Counted from the stretch's first letter, positions 1 to 9,484 are shown. The stretch is DNA of 43,039 nucleotides from Anabaena sp. FACHB-1237 (GCF_014696225.1 NZ_JACJPV010000034.1:1-43039), one strand, 5' to 3'. Translations and numbers: made by a program. Notes: generated by a model not told the origin, from the letters alone.

Positions 1-199
1 TTGGTTTTCTATTCTTTCAAAGTATTATTTTTTCTCGGTTCAGTTGGTTGCGGGTTTTTTCTTTCCCTCAACACTTTATCTACTATATCTCCCTTTTTTT
101 TCTTTGTCAACCCTTTTGAGAAAAATTTTTCGAGATTTTTTCTGGAATTGTTGACGTTTGGCTGAAACTATTGCTGTGCAATCTTTACAGGTATTTTGA
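1..199. other. Non-coding, T-rich left edge
   Basis: No open frame, tRNA-like fold or convincing hairpin is visible. The plus strand is very T-rich, with runs of seven to eight T. It lies 3' of the minus-strand tsaB, so it is a downstream region for that gene and the flank of whatever lies left of the window. Confidence 0.5.
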
Positions 200-886
200 T
201 TAAAGGTCTACAGGGTGTTGTCCATAATAAGGTAGGGCTTCTGTCCAATGGGGTTGTTTACCTTGTTGCCATTCCATTTGGGCTAATTCTAAAACGCTAG
301 TAACAGTTTTCGCTAGTTGTTGTTTTTGTGTGTTGGCAAGTACTTGTTCTATTTGCTCATGCTTTTTATGCCATTGTTCAAGGCTTTTTTGCCATTCTTC
401 TGGTGTGAATACTTTATCTGCTAATAAGGGTATGATTTGTCTATGGTTGATTTGATATATTGCACCAAAGATTTTTCCCTGTTGGGCTGCCATTTCTACG
501 GCAATGATTGAAGATGATAGTGTTGGGGAGATATCTTTATATGATGATCTGTGGGTTCGCCAGGCAACTGCCGCTAATGTGGATATGGTAAATATTGGTA
601 TTTGTAGTTGTTGTGCTATGGTGCGGCCTATTACTATTCCTAGACGTGTTCCTGTGAATCCTCCTGGACCTTTGGCAACGGATATCCATTCTAGGTCTGT
701 CCAACTGTATGGTTGAATTATTTCCTTGAGGTAATAATGAATATGACTTGATAAGTCCCGTGCTAAGTGGTAGGTTTGCGATCGCTGATAGTCTACAAAG
801 TTACTAATGGCTAATCCTAGTTCTGGTGTGGTTGTATGTAGTGCTAAACCGTATTTGCTTGGTTTAATATGTGAGGTTTCTATCAA
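200..886 (-). CDS. tsaB: tRNA threonylcarbamoyladenosine biosynthesis protein TsaB
   Basis: TsaB is the inactive-paralogue partner of TsaD in the complex that puts threonylcarbamoyl on A37 of ANN-decoding tRNAs. The 228-residue product has the N-terminal ASKHA-type start (LALHTTTPELGLAI, about residues 14-27) and the family signature GPGGFTGTRLG at about residues 73-83, preceded by a conserved ISVAKGPG stretch. Length fits the family. The frame opens with a TTG codon; no nearby in-frame ATG lies upstream of the conserved start, so TTG is accepted with some doubt. It is followed on the same strand by T-rich non-coding DNA and preceded by ycf34 after a gap of about 146 bp. The identification is firm; the exact start is not. 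Confidence 0.9.
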   Translation of the reverse strand: MIETSHIKPSKYGLALHTTTPELGLAISNFVDYQRSQTYHLARDLSSHIHYYLKEIIQPYSWTDLEWISVAKGPGGFTGTRLGIVIGRTIAQQLQIPIFTISTLAAVAWRTHRSSYKDISPTLSSSIIAVEMAAQQGKIFGAIYQINHRQIIPLLADKVFTPEEWQKSLEQWHKKHEQIEQVLANTQKQQLAKTVTSVLELAQMEWQQGKQPHWTEALPYYGQHPVDL

Positions 887-1032
887 GGTCAGGTAATTGG
901 GAATTTTTAGATTTGGGATTTTATTTTCCTATATTATATAGTTAACTTCACAACGGCATTTACAAATTCTAGGCAGGTTACAGGATCTCATAACCTACCG
1001 TTTATAACTTTTGATGAAATGCTCAATATCAC

Positions 1033-1281
1033 TTAGGTGGGTACAAGCTCACCTGGTCGTAGTTTTGACCATTTTCCTGTTTCTTGCTGAAAACTTAGAC
1101 ACCCAACTACATCCCATTCCATTTCTATAATTTCATTTTTTGTCCTAATATTAACGTTGATGGATGGTTCTTGAGGATCAAAGTCGGGTGTTTCTGTTAA
1201 GTGCGGTTGTTGGTGCTGGGTTTCTACGGCGTTGTAAGTTATACATCTATCTACATAGTGACAATTTACACAAATACACAT
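1033..1281 (-). CDS. ycf34: Ycf34 family iron-sulfur protein
   Basis: This 82-residue protein begins MCICVNCHYVDRC, with four cysteines at residues 2, 4, 7 and 13. That is the hallmark of Ycf34, a small cyanobacterial and plastid protein reported to bind an Fe-S cluster and to matter for photosynthetic electron flow. The later part (EMEWDVVGCLSF and KWSKLRPGELVP) also matches the family. The reading frame stays open upstream to about 1386, but the cysteine motif at ATG 1281 is the normal N-terminus of the family, so the upstream part is taken as leader. The 103 bp up to the divergent CCA-adding enzyme gene must hold both promoters. Confidence 0.88.
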   Translation of the reverse strand: MCICVNCHYVDRCITYNAVETQHQQPHLTETPDFDPQEPSINVNIRTKNEIIEMEWDVVGCLSFQQETGKWSKLRPGELVPT

Positions 1282-1384
1282 AATAAAAGCTAGTCCACAA
1301 AAATTTATAGTTGAAGAAGTATTGATAGTAATGTAGCTTAAACAAAATTTTTTAGCATTAGTTTTGAGGACGATTTTGATTACC

Positions 1385-2662
1385 ATGAATCAGTTTGCTG
1401 TTGATCGTTTATCAGTAAGGAATTGGCCTTTTAGGTTAGATTTATTACCAAATTATGCTTATATGGTTGGTGGAGCGGTAAGAGATGCTATTTTAGGCAG
1501 GATTCGTGATTATTTAGATTTAGACTTTATTGTTGCTGGAGATGCTATACAAATAGCGAAACAAATCGCTAAAGAGTGTAAAGCAGGTTTTGTTTTATTA
1601 GATGCTGAACGTGATATTGCTCGTGTAGTTTTTGCTAATGCTACAGCTGACTTTGCTAAACAAGATGGAGATAGTTTAAACTCTGATTTAAAAAGACGAG
1701 ATTTTACTATTAATGCGATCGCTTATAATCCCTATAATCACCAATTTATTGATCCATTAGGAGGTTGTCAAGATATAGCATCTGGTATGTTGAGAATGAT
1801 TTCACGAGATAACTTGCAAAATGATCCTTTAAGGTTAATGCGGGCTTATCGTCAAGCCGCTCAACTAGGTTTTAAAATTGAACCAAATACACAAGTAGCA
1901 ATTCGCTCCTTAGCATTAGAATTAAGTAAAGTTGCATCAGAAAGAATACGAGTTGAAATTGGTTATTTATTAAGTAGCAACAACGGTACTTTTTGGTTAA
2001 TTAAGGCCTGGGAAGATGGTTTATTAACGAGGTTTTTTCAAAATAGCAATTATCAGAGCGTGCAAAAACTAAATGCTGTGGAGAAAGCATATATTCTCAT
2101 TAGTCAAAAATGGGAGAAATTAGCATCCGAATTACAAAATCATATTCGCAATACTATTAAAACTTCTGGTTTATCAATTGCTAAAATTGCTTGTTTAGTG
2201 AACTCTAAAAACTTAGATTTAGTAGAAAGAGAACTTTTACAACTGACCTATAGTCGCGTTGAAATTCGAGCAGTAATCACCGTTTTAAAATTATTACCTA
2301 AAATCACATCAGTTAATAATTTAATTAATATATCTATTCGAGAACAATATTTTTTATTTCAAGAAATATCTATATTATTTCCAGTAGTCTTAATATTAGC
2401 TATAGCTGAGAATATTATCGCACAAGAAACACCTACAGAAATATTGCCAAGTTATGAACCTTTGGTAAATAGATATCTCAATTGTCAAGACTTGGTTGCT
2501 CATCCTCATCCTTTACTAAGTGGTAATGATATAATGAAAGCCTTGCAAATTCCTGCTTCTCCAAAAGTGGGAGAGTTGTTAACAGAAATTGCCATAGCCC
2601 AAGGTGAAGGTATAATTAATAACCTAGAAGAAGCGATCGCCTATGCTGCTAAATTGCTATAA
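1385..2662 (+). CDS. cca: CCA tRNA nucleotidyltransferase / poly(A) polymerase family protein
   Basis: A class II nucleotidyltransferase that adds or repairs the 3' CCA end of tRNA; in cyanobacteria some members add only part of CCA or act as poly(A) polymerase, which cannot be told from sequence here. Counting from ATG 1385 (425 residues), the substrate motif GGAVRD is at 29-34, the metal-binding DLD at 45-47, then RRDFTINAIAYN near 100 and NDPLRLMRAYRQAAQLGF, all family motifs. An in-frame ATG seven codons upstream (1364) is possible but lies in the frame shared with the ycf34 leader. The C-terminal half is the variable helical tRNA-binding part. It is divergent from ycf34 and followed by the Tab2-like gene after 129 bp. 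Confidence 0.9.
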   Translation: MNQFAVDRLSVRNWPFRLDLLPNYAYMVGGAVRDAILGRIRDYLDLDFIVAGDAIQIAKQIAKECKAGFVLLDAERDIARVVFANATADFAKQDGDSLNSDLKRRDFTINAIAYNPYNHQFIDPLGGCQDIASGMLRMISRDNLQNDPLRLMRAYRQAAQLGFKIEPNTQVAIRSLALELSKVASERIRVEIGYLLSSNNGTFWLIKAWEDGLLTRFFQNSNYQSVQKLNAVEKAYILISQKWEKLASELQNHIRNTIKTSGLSIAKIACLVNSKNLDLVERELLQLTYSRVEIRAVITVLKLLPKITSVNNLINISIREQYFLFQEISILFPVVLILAIAENIIAQETPTEILPSYEPLVNRYLNCQDLVAHPHPLLSGNDIMKALQIPASPKVGELLTEIAIAQGEGIINNLEEAIAYAAKLL

Positions 2663-2791
2663 TGATAGTAATCATCAATTGTTGACTAACAAAAAAATTC
2701 TCAATTTGAGATAACTTGTGAAAAAGTTGTGTAAAGTTGCTATAAATTGGATAGAATTAGTATATTTAACATAAAAAATCAAGATAAAAAA

Positions 2792-3589
2792 ATGAGCTTA
2801 ATTTGGCAAGTTGATTTTTACCGCATTCCTAAACAAGATAATGTAGACAAAGCATTATGGGCTTTATTAATATGTGATGAATATGGCACGTTTAAATATG
2901 AATCCCTTTGTCCTCAGTCTGAAGCTAGTTCTAAGTGGTTAATACAACAATTCCAATTAGCCAATAAAGGAATTTTACCCGACATTATCCAGGTTTTCCG
3001 TCCTCAATCTTTAAGTTTAATTACTGCTGCTGCTGATAAATTAGGTATTAAAATTACAGCAACTCGTAGAACTGCTAGTTTACGAAAATGGTTACAAGAT
3101 AAAAAATATGATCTGACAATTGACAAATTACCTCCACAGCCATTACCAGAAAATTTATGGGGAGAACAATGGCGATTTGTAACAATTAATGCTAGTGATA
3201 TAATAGATGAATTTATAGAGTGTCCAATTCCAGTTTTACAGATGCCTGATTTTCTTAAACCAATTAATTTAGGTTTAGCATCTAATATACCTATTCCCGG
3301 TGTGATTATATATGGTGGTAGAAAGTCTTTAAAATTAACAAGATGGTTAGATGAAACCAACCCTGTAGAATTAAAATATGTCAGAGGTGAACCTGATGGT
3401 TTAATATTAGAAGCAGGTTTAAATGAACGCTATATTTTACTTACTTTTACTGACAAAGAAGTGAAAAATGCAGCTAAGAGTTATGAACAGAAAAAACAAG
3501 TAAGCAAGGGACTACATTTTTTAGTGGTACAACCAGATGATTCAGGAATGACTTACAGTGGTTTATGGCTATTGAAACAAGAGATATAA
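2792..3589 (+). CDS. Tab2/Atab2 family RNA-binding protein
   Basis: The product (265 residues from ATG 2792) begins MSLIWQVDFYRIP and ends GMTYSGLWLLKQEI, both typical of the Tab2/Atab2 family (formerly DUF1092). In algae and plants these are A/U-rich RNA-binding proteins needed for translation of photosystem mRNAs such as psaB; a matching role in cyanobacteria is inferred. No catalytic motif or membrane segment is seen. An upstream TTG at 2747 would add 15 lysine- and isoleucine-rich residues not found in the family, so ATG 2792 is preferred. It follows the CCA-adding enzyme on the same strand and may share its transcript. A MITE-like element starts about 50 bp downstream. Confidence 0.85.
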   Translation: MSLIWQVDFYRIPKQDNVDKALWALLICDEYGTFKYESLCPQSEASSKWLIQQFQLANKGILPDIIQVFRPQSLSLITAAADKLGIKITATRRTASLRKWLQDKKYDLTIDKLPPQPLPENLWGEQWRFVTINASDIIDEFIECPIPVLQMPDFLKPINLGLASNIPIPGVIIYGGRKSLKLTRWLDETNPVELKYVRGEPDGLILEAGLNERYILLTFTDKEVKNAAKSYEQKKQVSKGLHFLVVQPDDSGMTYSGLWLLKQEI

Positions 3590-3640
3590 GAAAATATGAA
3601 TATTTGTTGAAGTTTAGCTAAGAGAAGTGTTAAGAAAATA

Positions 3641-3953
3641 GGCGTTGTTGAATTGGAGTACAATAACATAACATAATATTTATTTCACGCATCAGCAAAG
3701 CCGTTAAATCCTACCTTCAGTGATCCCGGTGTCACAATCGGTTTTTTCGGATTTTTGAATACATTTGAAGATAATTTTCATACAACATAGTCTAAATCTT
3801 AGGTGGCGATAGCAAAGCGCTGCTGCAAGCAGTTCAGTTCGCCAATTCTCAATTTCTAAATCACCGATTTTCGTTGTGTGACAGTTGATGTGGGTTAGAT
3901 GCAAAGTTTCAAATTTTGAATTTCTCAATTTCATATTTGAGTTCAGCAACGCC
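3641..3953. mobile_element. MITE-like element, GGCGTTGYTGAA family, 313 bp
   Basis: The left end GGCGTTGTTGAATTGGAG and the inverse of the right end, GGCGTTGCTGAACTCAAA, form terminal inverted repeats. A shorter relative with the same ends and the same interior block (GCAAAGTTTCAAATTT, then TTCTCAATTTCAT) lies at 7634-7782. No transposase frame is present; an 81-codon minus-strand frame inside (3704-3949) uses the repeat itself and is not taken as a gene. It is likely a non-autonomous element moved in trans by a full-length insertion sequence elsewhere. The rest of 3590-4169 outside the element is AT-rich and shows no gene. Confidence 0.65.
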
Positions 3954-4169
3954 CGAAAAATATTAGATTATAACTCTTTGCGTAAGGGTTAGGTATAAGA
4001 ATTTATTACCAATGGAAAATCAGATATAACCTGTGTCAGGTAGACGCTAAAAGTGCTGTAGTATAGTTTAATTGAACTTCGTTCAAGAATTTCAGATAAT
4101 TGTTAATATTACAATGTTAGTATTACAATATTATCATCATAGTCAACTATTTACTCAAGTTAGGATCAG

Positions 4170-4922
4170 ATGAGAGAAATCCGTAAACGCAGAATAGTTA
4201 TTGGGGATGTTCATGGCCACTATGACGGGCTAATGTTATTATTAAAGGAAATAGCTTTAACATCTGATGATCAAGTTTATTTTCTGGGAGATTTGATAGA
4301 TCGGGGTCCAAAAAGTTCAGAAGTGGTAAACTTTGTTCAGGAAAACAATTATTCTTGCTTGCTAGGTAATCATGAACAAATGCTATTAAATGTGATCACT
4401 AATAAAAATAGCACTTCAGCAGATATGCAAGCCTGGTTGTATAGTGGAGGACAGGCTACAATTACTAGTTATAAATCCCCAAATATCCCTCAAAAACACT
4501 TAGACTGGTTTGCAAACTTGCCAGCTTATTTAGACTTAGGAGATGTGTGGTTAAGTCATGCAGGTGTTGATCCTAGTTTAACTGTAGATCAGCAAACTAC
4601 GGAAGAATTATGTTGGATTAGGGATAAGTTTCATAGGATGAAAAAACCATATTTTCCAGATAAGTGGATTATTACTGGTCATACTATCACCTTTACTCTT
4701 CCAGGTGTGATTCCAGGTATGTTAGCTCAAGGCCAAGGATGGATAGATATAGATACAGGTGCTTATCATATCCGTAGTGGTTGGTTAACAGGATTAGATA
4801 TCACTAATCATCTCATTTATCAAGCTAATGTTTTTAGCTATAAAACTCGTATTTTAACCTGGGATGAAGGAGTAAAAACTGTTCATCCAGAAGACTTTAT
4901 GACTAGTCGTCGTTCTAGGTAA
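4170..4922 (+). CDS. PPP-family metallophosphatase (serine/threonine or bis-nucleosyl tetraphosphatase type)
   Basis: The 250-residue protein carries the whole PPP metallophosphoesterase signature in order: GDVHGHYDGL (about residues 12-21), GDLIDRGPKS, GNHEQM, SHAGVDPSL and ITGHT. These residues hold two metal ions and hydrolyse phosphate esters. Bacterial relatives act as protein phosphatases (PrpA/PrpE-like) or as asymmetric or symmetric Ap4A hydrolases; the sequence does not decide which. No signal peptide or membrane segment is seen, so it should be cytoplasmic. It stands alone, with a repeat-rich region upstream and a convergent M48 protease downstream; only 33 bp separate the two stops. 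Confidence 0.85.
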   Translation: MREIRKRRIVIGDVHGHYDGLMLLLKEIALTSDDQVYFLGDLIDRGPKSSEVVNFVQENNYSCLLGNHEQMLLNVITNKNSTSADMQAWLYSGGQATITSYKSPNIPQKHLDWFANLPAYLDLGDVWLSHAGVDPSLTVDQQTTEELCWIRDKFHRMKKPYFPDKWIITGHTITFTLPGVIPGMLAQGQGWIDIDTGAYHIRSGWLTGLDITNHLIYQANVFSYKTRILTWDEGVKTVHPEDFMTSRRSR

Positions 4923-4955
4923 AGAGGATCATCCCATGAAGATTACAAGTACAGA

Positions 4956-5792
4956 TTAATTGACTATTGACCTGATTTTTGCTTTATAACTGACGTTATC
5001 TAAACCATTATTGTCTTTGCTGGGGTTATTACTGATTTGTCTTTGCAGTGATACAATACGATCTTTTGCTCCAGGATGGGTACTTAAAATAGTAGGTAAA
5101 GAACCGCTAGTTTTTTCTAATTTTCTCATAAAAGAAACCATTGCTGATTGAGCATACTTAGTATGAGTGAGAATTTTTAAACCTCTTGCATCAGCATCAT
5201 ACTCATCTTTACGACTACGGGGAAGATTGAGGGCTAATTTTACACCAATTCCAACAGCTTTACTCTTACTTAATCCCGTAGAAGAAGCTACACCGTTAAT
5301 CACAGCTTGTTCTCGCATTTGTTTAATTAGGTGTTTTCCTTCAATATGTCCCATTTCATGGGCGATGACACTAGCTAATTCTGCTTCATTCTCTGCCGCT
5401 AAGAGTAAACCAGTATTAATATAACAAAAACCTCCGACAGTGGCAAAAGCATTAATTGCCTCGTCTTCTACTACCTGAAAAGTATAGGATAAATTAGGGC
5501 GATCGCTATTGACTGCTAACTTCATTCCCAATTCCTGTACATAGTTGTTTAATAGGGAGTTGCGAGAAATACGTACTTCTTTTTGTATTTGCTGATTCAT
5601 CTGACTACCTAAATCTATTTCTTGACTATCTGATAGTCTGGATAGATTGAATGCTTGTATACCTTGATATATTAAGGGTAATAAATCTATAGCTTTAGTA
5701 GGTAGAGGTGTAGTTAAACAAATAGTTAAAGCGGTTATTACAGAAATTAAAGGGTAAAACCAGCGTTTCCAGATGTTGTGATAGTTATTCAT
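4956..5792 (-). CDS. M48 family metalloprotease, exported
   Basis: The 278-residue product starts with a basic stretch and a hydrophobic segment (about residues 12-32, ending near TKA), which reads as a signal peptide or anchor. The zinc site is HEMGHIEGKH, with the HExxH motif near the middle, followed by the usual SRKDEYDADARGLKIL region that supplies the third ligand (ExxxD). This places it in the M48 peptidases related to Oma1 and BepA, which degrade or refold envelope proteins. A substrate is not known. The C-terminus has THPGAKDRI, a conserved M48 feature near the active-site cleft. Convergent with the phosphatase gene. Confidence 0.88.
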   Translation of the reverse strand: MNNYHNIWKRWFYPLISVITALTICLTTPLPTKAIDLLPLIYQGIQAFNLSRLSDSQEIDLGSQMNQQIQKEVRISRNSLLNNYVQELGMKLAVNSDRPNLSYTFQVVEDEAINAFATVGGFCYINTGLLLAAENEAELASVIAHEMGHIEGKHLIKQMREQAVINGVASSTGLSKSKAVGIGVKLALNLPRSRKDEYDADARGLKILTHTKYAQSAMVSFMRKLEKTSGSLPTILSTHPGAKDRIVSLQRQISNNPSKDNNGLDNVSYKAKIRSIVN

Positions 5793-6226
5793 AATGTCAG
5801 GGTGTTACTATGAGCAAAAGAGATTAGGCTTTAAGGTAAAAGACGTAACTGAATTTACTAAGTTGCATTTAGTTACTAAAATTAGTTGCTTAAAAACGAC
5901 TCGAGGTTTTACACAGGGATTGCATAACTAAGAACTTACAGCACATTCCATCTACATGAGCTACACTATGAACACAGCAAGATGCCTGTGTTACAAGGGT
6001 TTTATCATTAACATCTGTACCTCATAATAACGGAAACTGCTGTAACATTATTAAGAAAAAAATTTATGGTGATGGAATCTTCCTAGTAATTGCTATACTT
6101 CCTAAACAGGATTGTTAATTGTGTAAAAGTAAAGATTTATGACTTAATAAGTTACTAGAATAGTACAATCAATTACCTAAGATAAAACCAGAAATTCCAT
6201 TACTTTAACCCTGTCCAAACCTAATT
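5793..6226. other. Non-coding region with a GCAAGATGC hairpin
   Basis: This 434-bp gap separates two divergent genes and must hold both promoters. At 5971-5992 lies an inverted repeat AACACAG-CAAGATGC-CTGTGTT. It is preceded by ACAGCACATTCCATCTACAT (from about 5939), which has a close copy at 13574. Similar hairpins with the same core but different stems lie at 13611-13627, 26982-26998 and 34499-34515. No open frame of interest was found. Confidence 0.55.
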
Positions 6227-6763
6227 ATGGCTATTTTAGATACAAAAGGTCGTTTATTCGGCAAAATTAATTTACTAGATCTAGGTGCTGCCCTAGTAAT
6301 ATTACTAGTAATAGTGGGTATTTTTATTTTCCCAGGTACATCAGGTTCAGTAGCTCAAGTGGGAACAAAAAAAGCACCAATTGAAGTAGACTTAATAGTG
6401 CGTGGTTTAAATGTTCGTGATCCGCAGCAGTTATTTAAGCAGGGATTTACAAAAGGTGGTAAAACCAATGTAATTATTCGTAATCAGCCCTATGGAGAAA
6501 TTGGAATTAAATCGGTTCAACAGTTAGAAAGAACACTAACTATTCCTCAACCTGACGGTACTGTCAAAGAATTAGCAGATCCTCGTCAAAATAACTTTAG
6601 CACAGATTTTCTGTTGACTTTGGAAGGTAAAGCCACAATTACAGAAAATGGTCCGGTTTTGGGGAATAATAAGGTGAAAATCGGAATGCCTTTTGAATTA
6701 GAAGGGTTTAATTACAATTTTAATGCTTCAGTGATTGATATTAGAATTGGCAATAAGCAATGA
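6227..6763 (+). CDS. DUF4330 domain-containing membrane-anchored protein
   Basis: The 178-residue product opens MAILDTKGRLFGKINLLDLG, the typical start of the cyanobacterial DUF4330 family, then has one strongly hydrophobic segment (ALVILLVIVGIFIFP, about residues 19-36). The rest is a soluble domain, probably facing the periplasm or thylakoid lumen, rich in beta-type alternation and with no catalytic motif I can recognise. The function is unknown. It may be transcribed together with the membrane protein that starts 140 bp downstream on the same strand, but the gap is long for an operon. Confidence 0.8.
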   Translation: MAILDTKGRLFGKINLLDLGAALVILLVIVGIFIFPGTSGSVAQVGTKKAPIEVDLIVRGLNVRDPQQLFKQGFTKGGKTNVIIRNQPYGEIGIKSVQQLERTLTIPQPDGTVKELADPRQNNFSTDFLLTLEGKATITENGPVLGNNKVKIGMPFELEGFNYNFNASVIDIRIGNKQ

Positions 6764-6902
6764 TCTTAGCTATCAGCTTCAGTGGCAACCCAGGATATCA
6801 GAAGTGTCTGTTTCTTAGCTGCGGATAGACCATTTGTGATTGATTGATGGCTTTAGATTTTGCTTTACTGAATAAATTGTTACGCTCGTTATTTAGCAAC
6901 AA

Positions 6903-7625
6903 ATGATGAATAAACTTCCTCATATTAAAACAGTAAGCTCTAAAAAACTCATTTTTACTACCTTCTCTGAACCTGGTTTTGTGCTGGGGTTGTTGACAAT
7001 TATCGTTGCTATGTTGGTTTGGAACTGGCAATTATTGTTATCTTTAGTAATCGGTATTACCGTAATGTTACTAAGTTATTCCTGGCAACAATGGAATTGG
7101 CAATTATGGTGGTCAGAATTACGTAGGTCTTTAAACGGTACTAATGCTCGTTTATTTTTGGCGATTGTTAGCGGAGCATTGGTCACTTTTATTACCTATA
7201 TGATAGGACATATATGGGTTGATTCTCCTAGTCACTGGTTAGCGACTGCTACGATTATTCAAGGCATGACTACTCTATTAACTTTAGTATTGTTGCTGTG
7301 GCAAATTTTTCAATTACAATTAAATCAGGAACAGGATAATATTGATCAGTTGTTAGATAAGCTGACTAGTGGTGAACCTTTAAAACGATTGTTGGCTTTA
7401 CGTAAACTGAATAAACACTTGCTTAGTCAAGATGCGACAGTTAACTCAAAAAAAGATATAGGTAAATGTTTACAATTGTTGTTAAAACAGGAGAAGGAAG
7501 CAATTATTAGAGAGGCAGTTTTAGACTGTTTACAAAATGTGGATGAGTTTAAGGTTATATCTGCTAATTCTCAGGAGGTTTTAATACCGATATCGCTAAA
7601 GAAGAGGAAGGTTTTAGTGGACTAA
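6903..7625 (+). CDS. Membrane protein with C-terminal armadillo/HEAT-like helical region
   Basis: A 240-residue protein with hydrophobic segments at about residues 25-60 (one hairpin or two helices), 80-105 and 115-140, then a soluble tail. The tail has helices with the pattern LLDKLTSGEPLKRLLALRKL and LLLKQEKEAIIREAVLDCL, as in armadillo-like repeats, and resembles cyanobacterial proteins usually annotated as armadillo-type fold-containing. No enzymatic motif is seen. The gene starts ATGATG at 6903; the start is not backed by a strong ribosome binding site. A MITE-like element begins nine bases after its stop. Confidence 0.65.
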   Translation: MMNKLPHIKTVSSKKLIFTTFSEPGFVLGLLTIIVAMLVWNWQLLLSLVIGITVMLLSYSWQQWNWQLWWSELRRSLNGTNARLFLAIVSGALVTFITYMIGHIWVDSPSHWLATATIIQGMTTLLTLVLLLWQIFQLQLNQEQDNIDQLLDKLTSGEPLKRLLALRKLNKHLLSQDATVNSKKDIGKCLQLLLKQEKEAIIREAVLDCLQNVDEFKVISANSQEVLIPISLKKRKVLVD

Positions 7626-7633
7626 GTTTTTTG

Positions 7634-7782
7634 GGCGTTGCTGAATTGGGGTATGATATTTATTTAGCGTTTATTTCGCGTATCAGCGAAGCACTTGCAT
7701 TAGACGCAAAGTTTCAAATTTAATTTAGTTTAATTTAATTAATTTTGAATTTCTCAATTTCATACCTGAGTTCAGCAATACC
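7634..7782. mobile_element. MITE-like element, GGCGTTGYTGAA family, 149 bp
   Basis: A short relative of the element at 3641-3953. The left end GGCGTTGCTGAATTGGGGTA and the inverse of the right end, GGTATTGCTGAACTCAGGTA, are imperfect inverted repeats. The interior keeps the block TTTATTTCGCGTATCAGC and the GCAAAGTTTCAAATTT segment, with a small AT-rich expansion. It sits in the convergent gap between the armadillo-like gene and the helicase gene. Confidence 0.62.
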
Positions 7783-7853
7783 ATAGATTTTTTTTAGTCC
7801 GCAAATGCGGACTTTTATGGCATATATGCAGTCTATGGTTGCTGATTTAAGAC

Positions 7854-9389
7854 TTAACCAGAAATAGAAGGTTCGCGTTGCGCTGTTCTCAATTTAGGCT
7901 TAGGAGTAGCTACACTGCGTCTATCATCATAGTTGCGTCCCTCTTTATAAGAACGACGTCCACCACGTTCACCACGTTCACGATAACTACGCTCACCTCC
8001 GCCATCACCATAATCACCACCATCACGACGTTTGTTGATTCTTGGCTTAGGACTATCAGCTTCTTCTACAGGTAGATCCACACCAGATAACAACCAAGCG
8101 GGACGGGTTTGATCATAGGCAATTTGTAAAGCAGCAGCAGCGATCGCGTGAGCATCATACTCTTCAATCATCTCGCTGATGATAGGCAAGAATGAAGCTA
8201 GTCTTTCACCAGTTAACGCTTCTGCTACTTGGCCGCGTAACTTCTGAATATGTTGTGCTTCAATTTGTGCCTTAGTAGGAATAGTCAAAAGCTGCCAATT
8301 TTGACGTACATGACGCTCAAATATCTGTTGTTTGCGACGCTCAAAAGGTTGTACTAAAGTAATAGCTGTACCTTCCTTACCAGCGCGACCTGTTCGTCCA
8401 ATCCGGTGTACATAGGTTTCTACGCTATCAGGTAAATCAAAATTGATTACATGGGATAATTGATCTACATCTAAACCCCGTGCAGCAATATCCGTAGCTA
8501 CTACCCAACGTACTTGACGGTTACGGAAACGAGTTAAAAGTCTTTCTCTGGCTTGCTGAGACAGATCACCATGATACTCATCCACACTGTGGCCAGCAGA
8601 TTGTAACAGATTGGTTAATTCTGCCGCAGTTCTCCGAGTCCGCACGAAAATTAACGCGGTTTCTGGATCTTCCATTTCTAAAATTGGTTGTAAAGCCTTA
8701 GCTTTAGTCCAATGACGAGGAATTAAATATGCTACTTGGTTGATTTTATTTGGTGTAGCCTTGGGTTGTTCTACAGTTACGGTTACAGGTGAATTTAAGA
8801 ACTTATTCACCAGCATCCGAATAGAAGGAGGCATCGTAGCAGAGAATAAAGCGGTTTGTCTTTCCGTGGGTGCTTGGGATAAAATTCTTTCTACGTCATC
8901 AATGAAGCCCATACTTAACATTTCATCAGCTTCATCTAATACAAACCATTTTACTTGATCTAACCGTAAATTACCCCGTTCTAGTAAATCTATTACCCGT
9001 CCTGGAGTACCTACAACTATTTGTGCGCCTCGTTTAAGTTGTAAGATTTGTCTATCTATGGACTGACCACCATAAATAGCTACTGCTTTTAAACCACTAT
9101 TACCAATAAATTGGGACATAGCAGCATGAACTTGAATAGCTAATTCTCTAGTTGGTGTTAACACCAATGCTTGTACAGCTTTTTGATTAACATCTAATTT
9201 TTCGATAATTGGTAAAGAAAAAGCTGCGGTTTTCCCAGTTCCTGTTTGGGACTGACCAACTACATCACGACCATTTAATAATTGTGGAATGGCTTGCATT
9301 TGAATGTTTGTTGGTGCGGTAAAACCAATTTCTTCTAATTGGGTAGCACGTTCTTGGGAAAGACCTAATTCTTGAAAAGTTAAACTCAT
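7854..9389 (-). CDS. DEAD-box ATP-dependent RNA helicase
   Basis: This 511-residue protein has the complete DEAD-box set: Q motif (GFTAPTNIQ, about 22-30), Walker A SQTGTGKT (about 47-54), PTREL, VLDEADEML, SAT, and HRIGRTGRAG. It unwinds structured RNA using ATP. It is closest in flavour to CsdA/DeaD and cyanobacterial CrhR-type helicases, which act in ribosome assembly and cold or redox responses. The C-terminus is rich in Gly, Arg and Tyr (GGDYGDGGGERSYRERGERGG), a likely RNA-binding tail. The frame stays open to a GTG at 9434 with an ATG at 9413, but TAGGAG stands just before ATG 9389, so that start is preferred. rimO lies upstream on the same strand. Confidence 0.9.
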   Translation of the reverse strand: MSLTFQELGLSQERATQLEEIGFTAPTNIQMQAIPQLLNGRDVVGQSQTGTGKTAAFSLPIIEKLDVNQKAVQALVLTPTRELAIQVHAAMSQFIGNSGLKAVAIYGGQSIDRQILQLKRGAQIVVGTPGRVIDLLERGNLRLDQVKWFVLDEADEMLSMGFIDDVERILSQAPTERQTALFSATMPPSIRMLVNKFLNSPVTVTVEQPKATPNKINQVAYLIPRHWTKAKALQPILEMEDPETALIFVRTRRTAAELTNLLQSAGHSVDEYHGDLSQQARERLLTRFRNRQVRWVVATDIAARGLDVDQLSHVINFDLPDSVETYVHRIGRTGRAGKEGTAITLVQPFERRKQQIFERHVRQNWQLLTIPTKAQIEAQHIQKLRGQVAEALTGERLASFLPIISEMIEEYDAHAIAAAALQIAYDQTRPAWLLSGVDLPVEEADSPKPRINKRRDGGDYGDGGGERSYRERGERGGRRSYKEGRNYDDRRSVATPKPKLRTAQREPSISG

Positions 9390-9484
9390 TAATTCTCCTA
9401 GATTGGTTGTCATTTTTGAACTTGTAATTTGCACTTGTAAGACCGATACATAATGTTTAAGTTAGTCTGATTTTTAGTGACTAA

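Noticed and set aside
3704..3949. Minus-strand frame of 81 codons
   Set aside because: It lies wholly inside a MITE-like repeat, has no family features, and its sequence is explained by the repeat.
7878..8075. Plus-strand Thr/Ile-rich frame
   Set aside because: It is the antisense shadow of the Gly/Arg-rich tail of the helicase.
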